From contig JAHUUM010000001.1 in the NCBI GenBank assembly GCA_019218445.1, positions 114,647 through 178,646 on the forward strand: a DNA stretch of 64,000 bases, written 5' to 3'. This DNA comes from Weeksellaceae bacterium TAE3-ERU29 (GTDB taxonomy: Bacteria; Bacteroidota; Bacteroidia; Flavobacteriales; Weeksellaceae). The notes under the pieces are model-generated. The model did not search any database. It was not told the origin of the DNA and saw nothing but the letters and a program-made list of their open reading frames with translations. This document shows positions 1 through 7,176 of the stretch, piece after piece. The position numbers and the translations under genes were made by a program. Within the stretch, counting starts at the first letter, position 1; each line of letters begins with the position of its first letter.

Positions 1-3000
1 GTAGTATTATAAGTAAATTCATCTGTTGCATCTACTAATAAACTTCCTGTATTATCAGAAACTGTTTCTATTCTAAACGGAATTTTCACACCATCTGAAT
101 TGTCAGAATTAACAGCTATAGAACCTACTATTGGTACATTCACTTCTTCTGTTTCTGTAGGCGTAAGGTTAAATAATAGTGTAACTTCTTGTTCCGGTTC
201 TAAATTACCTATATTTTTCACATTATCCATCTGTAGCCAGGCTAAATCCGGTAAATCTATCACTACATTTTTAGCAACCATTCCTCCTTCATTTCTTAAA
301 ACAACTTCTATTTGACGTGTTTCTCCTTTTGTCATAGTTGTATTGAGTGCTTTAGGGTTTATTACCAATTTAGCATCAGCTTTTCTACTGTGATAATATA
401 TGTTTTCTATTCTTTCTGCTCCCTCATTAGACATTATTGTAATAGGATAAGTATAAAACTCATTTAAAGGCATTACCTTATTAGATATTACAGTAAACTC
501 AAAAAGTTTTTTCTCTCCCGGTAGTAAAGTAATAGGAGTTTGTCTTAACTCAAAAGGAACATCATTAGGAAGCTGGATGTTTACTCCTGTTAATGTTGTA
601 TGAGTGTCATTTTTTAAGTCTAAACTATAAGTTTTAGGCTCTCCATAAAATGGCATCCATTTTATAAAGTTGGGTTTATTTACGATATTTATACCTAAAA
701 CTTCGAATTCCTGATATTCACTATTTTGAAATTCGGGATAACTTGCTGTTACCAAATAATAACCAGATTCATTTTGTAATGGCTTAAATCGATAAACAAA
801 TTCTCCATTATCATTTGTGGTTAAACTATATTTTCGGGATATACTTCCTACACTAATTTTTAAATCAAAAGGAGCATTAGCCAGAGGCGTATCATCTAAA
901 TTTAATGTTCTTCCTGATAAAACAACAACTTCACCATTCAAAAACTGCTTTTTATTAACATCTAACGTAACTTTATAAGATGGATTTAAATTAATTACTT
1001 TAGATCTTGAATTATTATCATAATTAAGCTCTTGAATAACTTTTTTCTTATTTACAACTGCTGTTAAATAAAATTCTCCCGCTTTTTCCGGTAACTGATA
1101 ATTAATCGGTACAGAAAGAGATTCATTTGGATTTATACTTTCTGGTAATACTACTTCTGATAATAACTGACTTCTACTATTTACTGTATTTCCAAAATAA
1201 AGATTAACTCTTGCTCCTTTCGCTAATACATTAAACCCTATATTCCTAATAGTAGCAACTGATCTGGCTGTTTGCCCTCCATTTAAATCTGTATCTACAG
1301 TCAAATCATACACTATTGCATCTGCTATATTTTGATCTACTACTAATAAATAAGCTATAGCAGACTCAAAATCATTTGCTTCTGCTCTAATCTCTATATT
1401 TTGATTTCCACTTAAAGAGGTATCTATACTTGTAGTAAAAGGAACTCTTACAGAAGTTTCTCCCGCGGGTATGGTTACACTATTCTGTATTTTTAAAACA
1501 CTTTCATAATTATGAGAAATAGAAACAACAACTTCTTCTTGTAATAATATGGGTTCTTTAATGTTACGAGAGATTTCCAATTCTCCCTTTTCTCCTGCTT
1601 TTAATGTTGATGAACTAACTGATATATTTAATTTAGCATTATCATTATCCTCTACATTAATCTGTTTCTGAGCTTTATCCGTTTGTATTGGAATGTAACA
1701 ATTACAGTTTGGAGCATAAACTTGTGGATATAAAGTTACTACTCTTGTGCCATCTACAGTTGCATTATCTATTACTCCATAATTAAATGATATTTCATTT
1801 ACTCCTTCTTCAAAAGTTAAGTTTTCAGGTAACATTAAAAGTCCTGATATATCCGTTTTAAGTTTTATTTTAAGCACTTTATCAGTAGATTTTCTTTTTA
1901 ATGTACCCACACCTGCATTAACTCCCGCTGCTTCAGAAATATCATAATTAGTCAAACTCATTTCTATTTGCGGTATATTTGAATCTGCCAACTCTATTAC
2001 CTTCCTTGCAACCTCTCTATTATTTAATTTTACAATTATATTTGCTTGTTCTGACTTTATAATCTCTTGACTATTTATTATAGTAGCATTAAACGTAATT
2101 GTTTTCTCACCTGCCGATAATTCTATAAACTCAGGTAATTGTACTCTATTAGACTTATTCGTTTCTAAGTAAAACTTTTGATTCTCTGCATATACAAATC
2201 CTACATTTAGAGTGAATAAAATATTATCCCCTGGATTGGAAGTGTAATCATCAGCTACTGTGAGTGTATAACTTTGCTCTTCATCTTCTATATAATGAAG
2301 ATTTACACCCTCTTCAGAATATCCATTCCCTTTTACTTTTATCTCAAAATCTTTAGTTCCTTGTACTACTTCATTATTTATAGCTCTATAATTTACAGTT
2401 GCACTTGATTCTCCTTCAGGAATTGTAATATTTGTAGGTATATCTATATATCCTTCCCCCGTAGATGTTATTGTAAATGTTTCTGCTTGGGCTGTTTCTC
2501 CACTTCTAACTACAGTTAAAGTATAATTTGATTCACTATTTTCTTTAAATGAAGTGTTAGACGCTCTTATGTAGAGTTTTTTAGATAATTGAATAACGTC
2601 AGATATTAATACATTATTATCAGTAATCGTCTCAGGATTAGCTGTTTCATTAAGAGGCTTTACCTCTACTCGTATTTTAACATCTCCGGATATTCCTACT
2701 TCTTTAGGCAATGTCAAAGTAATATTTTGATTAGATGCTACATCTTTCGTTAGTTCTTGTATTACATCTCTACTATATAACTCCTTTTGAATAGTTCCGG
2801 ACGAGTTCTGTAAAAATACTTTTTGATTCCATCCTCTCTCTAATTTACCTTCTGTTTTATTCTTAACCTGCCAACTAACTTCTATACTCTCTTCTGGTGA
2901 TATTTGTGTTTTATTTACCTCTAAGTTCTCTACACTTAAATCTACTTTCTCTTTAGAAATAGTCAGTATACCATTTTTATGATTAGTTCCTATACTTTCT

Positions 3001-3413
3001 CCATTAGGTGAGCTGAGTATCACATCGGTTAATCTTAAATCATACTGACTTCCTATTCTTAAACTATTATCTAAAGCAATAGGTATTTTAATTAATGCCC
3101 CTTCATTTCCTTTAAAAGTTGCATTAGTTCCTGAATAAACTATTACAAGATATCTATTACCACCTTTATTTCGAATAATTAATGAATGATTCTTTTTCCT
3201 ATCAGTTAATTTTGTTTCATCTGTATTTACAGATAGACCTTGCGGAAGATAAAGATTAAACTGCACTGCAGTTACTAAATCTGTATTATCCATAAGGATA
3301 GATATTTCACCGGAGCTTTCTGCTCTGAGTGTCATATCTTTTACGGATAGACTATTCTGGGCTAAACACCAAGAGCTAAGCCATGTAAATAGTACAATAT
3401 ATATATTTCTCAT
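1..3413 (-). CDS. Giant multidomain surface protein (cohesin-like, CARDB and Calx-beta-like modules), 3' end outside window
   Basis: The frame is open from an ATG at 3411-3413 to the left edge, about 1137 residues, with no stop in the window. Residues 1-20 form a signal peptide (MRNIYIVLFTWLSSWCLAQ). Residues of about 20-150 look like a cohesin-type beta sandwich (DLVTAVQFNLYLPQGLSVNT). After that come many Ig-like modules: a CARDB-like one (VDLSVENLEVNKTQISPEES), Calx-beta-like ones ending in phrases such as EGESSATVNYRAINN, and a carboxypeptidase-regulatory-like module. The product is exported and probably surface attached; a T9SS tail would lie outside the window. It is the last visible gene of a three-gene minus-strand operon whose middle member carries a dockerin-like segment. 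The domain names come from pattern recognition only, and the function is unknown. Confidence 0.8.
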   Translation of the reverse strand, partial: MRNIYIVLFTWLSSWCLAQNSLSVKDMTLRAESSGEISILMDNTDLVTAVQFNLYLPQGLSVNTDETKLTDRKKNHSLIIRNKGGNRYLVIVYSGTNATFKGNEGALIKIPIALDNSLRIGSQYDLRLTDVILSSPNGESIGTNHKNGILTISKEKVDLSVENLEVNKTQISPEESIEVSWQVKNKTEGKLERGWNQKVFLQNSSGTIQKELYSRDVIQELTKDVASNQNITLTLPKEVGISGDVKIRVEVKPLNETANPETITDNNVLISDVIQLSKKLYIRASNTSFKENSESNYTLTVVRSGETAQAETFTITSTGEGYIDIPTNITIPEGESSATVNYRAINNEVVQGTKDFEIKVKGNGYSEEGVNLHYIEDEEQSYTLTVADDYTSNPGDNILFTLNVGFVYAENQKFYLETNKSNRVQLPEFIELSAGEKTITFNATIINSQEIIKSEQANIIVKLNNREVARKVIELADSNIPQIEMSLTNYDISEAAGVNAGVGTLKRKSTDKVLKIKLKTDISGLLMLPENLTFEEGVNEISFNYGVIDNATVDGTRVVTLYPQVYAPNCNCYIPIQTDKAQKQINVEDNDNAKLNISVSSSTLKAGEKGELEISRNIKEPILLQEEVVVSISHNYESVLKIQNSVTIPAGETSVRVPFTTSIDTSLSGNQNIEIRAEANDFESAIAYLLVVDQNIADAIVYDLTVDTDLNGGQTARSVATIRNIGFNVLAKGARVNLYFGNTVNSRSQLLSEVVLPESINPNESLSVPINYQLPEKAGEFYLTAVVNKKKVIQELNYDNNSRSKVINLNPSYKVTLDVNKKQFLNGEVVVLSGRTLNLDDTPLANAPFDLKISVGSISRKYSLTTNDNGEFVYRFKPLQNESGYYLVTASYPEFQNSEYQEFEVLGINIVNKPNFIKWMPFYGEPKTYSLDLKNDTHTTLTGVNIQLPNDVPFELRQTPITLLPGEKKLFEFTVISNKVMPLNEFYTYPITIMSNEGAERIENIYYHSRKADAKLVINPKALNTTMTKGETRQIEVVLRNEGGMVAKNVVIDLPDLAWLQMDNVKNIGNLEPEQEVTLLFNLTPTETEEVNVPIVGSIAVNSDNSDGVKIPFRIETVSDNTGSLLVDATDEFTYNT

Positions 3414-3437
3414 TTTTTTGATTTTTTATTTAAAAAT

Positions 3438-3466
3438 CCATTGTGTGACTTATAATCACACAATGG
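3438..3466 (-). terminator. Intergenic hairpin between the two surface-protein genes
   Basis: There is a perfect 11-bp inverted repeat (CCATTGTGTGA / TCACACAATGG) with a 7-nt loop, followed on the minus strand by ATTTTT. It sits 19 bp after the upstream stop and 25 bp before the next ATG. It could terminate, attenuate or stabilise the operon mRNA, lowering expression of the giant downstream gene. Confidence 0.65.
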
Positions 3467-3484
3467 TATAAACATAAGTTTAGA

Positions 3485-6046
3485 TTATTGAACCAATATA
3501 TTTGCTTTTAATAACTTCACATTATTATCTACATTACATTCTATCACTATTATGTATTTACCTGCCGGCAATTGATTCCTATTAATTTTTAACTTATTCT
3601 CTCCTTTTTGAATATTTAATCTATTATTAAATATCAGCTTACCAGAAGAATCGAATAATTTCCAATTTCCGACGCCCTCTCCGGCTGTGTTAAATAATAC
3701 AGTTGCCGTATGAGAGAAAGGATTAGGATAAACCTTAATTGTTCCTGTACTTTGCTCCTGTTCTATAATCTTAGGTTTTTCTATCTTATCGGCAATTACT
3801 TTCCAAGACATTTCTTTTGCTTTGGCATTAGATAATACAGCGGTTTCTACTAAAGGAATATCTGTACTATAATCAGCAATTTTAGTTTTAGAAGAAATTC
3901 CTTTATCAAAAGTATAAGCTAATACACTTACTTTTTTTCCTAAATCTTTAATTACTACTTGATATCCTTCTTTACTCAACAGCTCTTGTATTTGTTCTGC
4001 CTTAATTCCGGAAAGTCTTAGCTCAAATGAGGCTACTGCTTCTTTCAAAGGTTCTATATAAATACCATCTTTTGCTAAGTGTATATTGACTTTAGAATCT
4101 TCCCCTACTCTTCTTCTTGATGTATTACCGGCATTTCCGTTTGTATGTTCTGTTGCTTGTATTACTGTTACTAATTTTACAATATCTAAAACATTAATAG
4201 AAGAATCATTATTTTGGTTTGCGGTAGCTTTATTAAAATATTCTATATCTTGTTCTCCCAGTATATAATTAATTTGTGTCTGTAAATCTAATACGTTTAC
4301 ATCTCCATCTATATTTACATCTCCATTTATATAAGTAAGAACAAAGTTTAGTTTACTATCTTTAGCCGCTCCGGAAGTTTGAATAAATTGTATTCTCTCA
4401 TTTTGTTGGAAATTCCAAACAGGCATTACTTCTTTTAGCTTAATACCGGAAACAGGAACTTCTTTTGATTGAGAATAAGATGAACCTATCTTCAGTTTAT
4501 ACTGTTGAGGGGTATAATTCTTATAATCCACGTTATAATGGTGAATATTAGTGAATTGAATATTACTACTTGACAATTCTACTTCTCCAAAATCATTTTC
4601 TTGTTGTTGAAACTTAACATTTAAGTCTTCAGGGACTTCTCCCTCTAAACGATTTACATGATTATGTTGAACATCAAATATTTGCAACTCAGGTAATCTG
4701 TTAAGTATATCCGGAATATAACCTACCAAATTATTATTAGCCAGTTCTATTTTAGTTACATGCCCGTTTTCTACCTTTACACCATACCAAGGGAAATAAT
4801 GCAACTCATTTTTAAAGATATCCCATGTATTCACCCAGTTTGCTCCATTTGTAGCTGTGTACAATTCTTTTAAAGCTTCATATTCACTTTCCGGTACAGC
4901 AGGCGTATGTATTATATCTCCATCATACTGAGTCTCCATACTATAAACCGGTGACCAATTACCAAGTTTATCTTGATATCTTACATTAATTGTATGTATT
5001 AGATAATTTCTATTACTTAAATCAAAAGTATGGTCATCTAAATATTCACTTTCCTCAGCAGAAATGTCTTTCACTATTTTATGATTAAAGAAATCATTGA
5101 ACCAGTATTCTGCTTTTACAATACGATTTTCCTCTATAGGCTTATTGGTTTCTTCTAAGTTTTTAGTAATAACAGGACTCCATGCTCCGGCTTTACTTTG
5201 GAATCTATAGCTTATCTTTCTTTTTCCCGGTTGCCATGGGAGAGACTCTATTATTTCTCCTGTTTGGGTATCTAATACTATACTCTGTTTAGAGGTAATG
5301 TCATCATCATACCAATACTCTAACAATGTAATTTTATTATCTATATTTGAGTATTGTTCCAAATTTTTACTAATTACATAACTATATATTCCTGCGTCAT
5401 TTAAAAAGCGATAACTTACTTTTTTATAATTCACATTCCAAGGAATAGAAATATCTACATTATCATTTTCCGGAGTTATTTCTATCCTCTGCAATTCATT
5501 TACAGCATCATTATACCAATACTCCAAGGCTACTATTTTATTTTTAATATGAGCAAACTCTTTAAAACTCTTAGAAAATATAGGTGTAATATAATTATAC
5601 TTAGACTTAAATCTGTAATAGATTCTCCTATCGGTAGTATAATCCCAAGGGACAGCTATCTCCTTTTGCTCTACTACAGAGTTTCCGTCATATACAGTCT
5701 CCATAGGTTGCGTAACCTTTTGGTCTTCTTTCCCTTTATACCAGTACTCTATACTTATAGGCAAACGCTCATCATCTTTTTTACCCCTTACCGGTCTGGA
5801 TAGTATAGGGGAATATTCTCCTGCAGCATTTTTAAACTGCAAGTGCACCATTTGATCTATATAATGCTCGCCATCATCCGGAAAATCTATAGAAAGCTCT
5901 ACTTCCCCTTCTGCGTTAAGCGTAACATCTACAGTGGTTCTATGGGCAAAATCATCGCCCAACCAGTAGGTGCAACTCGTTATAGGCTCTTGTGCTTGTG
6001 CCGAAAGACAAAGCATAAAAACCAAAAATGAAAAAAAACATCTCAT
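3485..6046 (-). CDS. T9SS-exported repeat protein with LRR-like, dockerin-like and type A sorting domains
   Basis: 853 residues. Residues 1-18 form a signal peptide ending AQA. Residues of about 20-375 hold five repeats of 55-65 residues, each opening with (E/T)YW and closing with a YRF...G.YSPV-like strand. This resembles the AEYFFD...DENGKWS module common in flavobacterial exported proteins. Next comes a short leucine-rich-repeat-like segment (NGHVTKIELANNNLVGYIP). Then two dockerin-type calcium loops follow (GDVNIDGDVNVLDLQ and NQNNDSSINVLDIV). The last ~75 residues are a T9SS type A sorting domain (KVYPNPFSHTATV...LPAGKYIIVIE). Export across the outer membrane by T9SS with cleavage of the tail is expected from the family. 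The ligand is unknown. The gene lies 3 bp after the beta-helix gene and is co-transcribed with it. Confidence 0.85.
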   Translation of the reverse strand: MRCFFSFLVFMLCLSAQAQEPITSCTYWLGDDFAHRTTVDVTLNAEGEVELSIDFPDDGEHYIDQMVHLQFKNAAGEYSPILSRPVRGKKDDERLPISIEYWYKGKEDQKVTQPMETVYDGNSVVEQKEIAVPWDYTTDRRIYYRFKSKYNYITPIFSKSFKEFAHIKNKIVALEYWYNDAVNELQRIEITPENDNVDISIPWNVNYKKVSYRFLNDAGIYSYVISKNLEQYSNIDNKITLLEYWYDDDITSKQSIVLDTQTGEIIESLPWQPGKRKISYRFQSKAGAWSPVITKNLEETNKPIEENRIVKAEYWFNDFFNHKIVKDISAEESEYLDDHTFDLSNRNYLIHTINVRYQDKLGNWSPVYSMETQYDGDIIHTPAVPESEYEALKELYTATNGANWVNTWDIFKNELHYFPWYGVKVENGHVTKIELANNNLVGYIPDILNRLPELQIFDVQHNHVNRLEGEVPEDLNVKFQQQENDFGEVELSSSNIQFTNIHHYNVDYKNYTPQQYKLKIGSSYSQSKEVPVSGIKLKEVMPVWNFQQNERIQFIQTSGAAKDSKLNFVLTYINGDVNIDGDVNVLDLQTQINYILGEQDIEYFNKATANQNNDSSINVLDIVKLVTVIQATEHTNGNAGNTSRRRVGEDSKVNIHLAKDGIYIEPLKEAVASFELRLSGIKAEQIQELLSKEGYQVVIKDLGKKVSVLAYTFDKGISSKTKIADYSTDIPLVETAVLSNAKAKEMSWKVIADKIEKPKIIEQEQSTGTIKVYPNPFSHTATVLFNTAGEGVGNWKLFDSSGKLIFNNRLNIQKGENKLKINRNQLPAGKYIIVIECNVDNNVKLLKANILVQ

Positions 6047-6049
6047 ATT

Positions 6050-7009
6050 TTAACGTGTTTGTGGTATTACACGTACTTTTATTTTAAACTGCTCATTTTG
6101 CACATCTAAGTAACTATTATCTTCTTTTACCATAGGTGCAAATGGGTGAGCATTCTCCTTCCAAGGGTAGTCTCCGTTGTAAATACCCATTTTTGAAATA
6201 TCTGCTCCGCTGATACTTGCATCCTCTGCAAAATGATAATCTTGCGTATAAGCAGGTGTATCTGACGTTACATTTTTAAAAAGAGCTTTAAATTTATTCC
6301 AATCATTTGTGAAATGAGTATTTACCAATGTACAGTTATTTAAATTGTAGGTATGAACTCCTATACTATTTTCTATGATTGTATTACTCATAGAATAATA
6401 AGAAGGATATGTTGCTGAATAATTCCATCCTCCTGAATAATAAGCATTAACAGAAGAACCTGTACAATTTTTTATTAAACTGTTATCTATATTATTAAAG
6501 AATCTTGCTACAGAGTTATATACATAAGAATTTTTAAAATACTCTAAACGGTTTTTTACCATTACTTCTATAAAAGTATTGTTTTTGGCATAACCATTCT
6601 CACCATATCCTTTAATATTATTTGCCAATATTCTTTTCATGGTAACATCATGGGCTTTACCTTCCGTAAATTCTATATTATGAAACTCTGCTCCCTCTAA
6701 AATACTTCCGGAGGCGGCTTCTGTAATTTTAAGTGTTTTACCATCCGTGTTTATACGGGTAACACTGGTGGCTTTTTCTACGTTAGGATTATAACCGGTA
6801 CCTATAATGTGTACAGGCTTGTCTAAGGTTTCTAACTCATATATACCATCCGGCATATAGATAACATCATTTGCTTTCGCAAGATTTACCGCTTCTTGCA
6901 AAGTGGTTGCAATGGCATCTGTTTGCGGTCCTTTAATGGCAATTACACGGTTTTGTGCAAAAATAGCTAATGCACAAAATAAGACTAAAAAAGTAAATGT
7001 TTTTTTCAT
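6050..7009 (-). CDS. Secreted right-handed beta-helix protein
   Basis: 319 residues with an N-terminal signal peptide (MKKTFTFLVLFCALAIFAQ). The body has the spacing of a pectate-lyase-like parallel beta-helix: an opening TLQEAVNLAKANDVIYMPDGIY typical of such proteins, then rungs rich in N, V and I (SNTIIENSIGVHTYNLNNCTLVNTHF). No catalytic residues of a known polysaccharide lyase can be assigned by eye, and no T9SS tail is visible, so it may be periplasmic or secreted by another route. It is the first gene of the operon and stands behind a good TTG/TAnnTTTG promoter. It faces a divergent LytTR two-component system. Confidence 0.75.
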   Translation of the reverse strand: MKKTFTFLVLFCALAIFAQNRVIAIKGPQTDAIATTLQEAVNLAKANDVIYMPDGIYELETLDKPVHIIGTGYNPNVEKATSVTRINTDGKTLKITEAASGSILEGAEFHNIEFTEGKAHDVTMKRILANNIKGYGENGYAKNNTFIEVMVKNRLEYFKNSYVYNSVARFFNNIDNSLIKNCTGSSVNAYYSGGWNYSATYPSYYSMSNTIIENSIGVHTYNLNNCTLVNTHFTNDWNKFKALFKNVTSDTPAYTQDYHFAEDASISGADISKMGIYNGDYPWKENAHPFAPMVKEDNSYLDVQNEQFKIKVRVIPQTR

Positions 7010-7061
7010 TTTTATGAGTTTTTAAAATTATTATTTAATGTTTAATGCGTTGTTTAAGAGC

Positions 7062-7092
7062 CAAATTTAACGTTAACAATCCTTTCACACAA
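7062..7092 (-). promoter_or_regulatory. Bacteroidota-type promoter of the surface-protein operon
   Basis: On the minus strand there is TTG (7090-7092), 20 bp, then TAAATTTG (7062-7069), matching the Bacteroidota -33/-7 consensus TTG...TAnnTTTG. The start codon is 53 bp downstream. Confidence 0.7.
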
Positions 7093-7100
7093 TAGACATT

Positions 7101-7131
7101 ACACGAAACCCTCAAAATTTGACACGAAACC
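7101..7131. promoter_or_regulatory. Direct repeat ACACGAAACC x2, candidate LytTR operator
   Basis: Identical 10-mers at 7101-7110 and 7122-7131 give an exact 21-bp period, two helical turns. This spacing is typical of LytTR-family binding sites, which use paired direct repeats on one face of the helix. The pair lies just upstream of the -33 box of the minus-strand operon, where an activator would bind, and upstream of the kinase promoter. The role is inferred. Confidence 0.5.
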
Positions 7132-7155
7132 GATTTCTATTTAAAAAATGTTAAT

Positions 7156-7163
7156 TACCTTTG
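7156..7163 (+). promoter_or_regulatory. -7 element of the kinase/regulator operon
   Basis: TACCTTTG fits TAnnTTTG and lies 13 bp before the kinase ATG. No clear -33 TTG is seen, which would suit a promoter that needs an activator. Confidence 0.5.
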
Positions 7164-7176
7164 ATTCTATAATATT

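Noticed and set aside
100..315. 71-codon plus-strand frame at the left edge
   Set aside because: It lies antisense within the long open frame of the giant surface protein.
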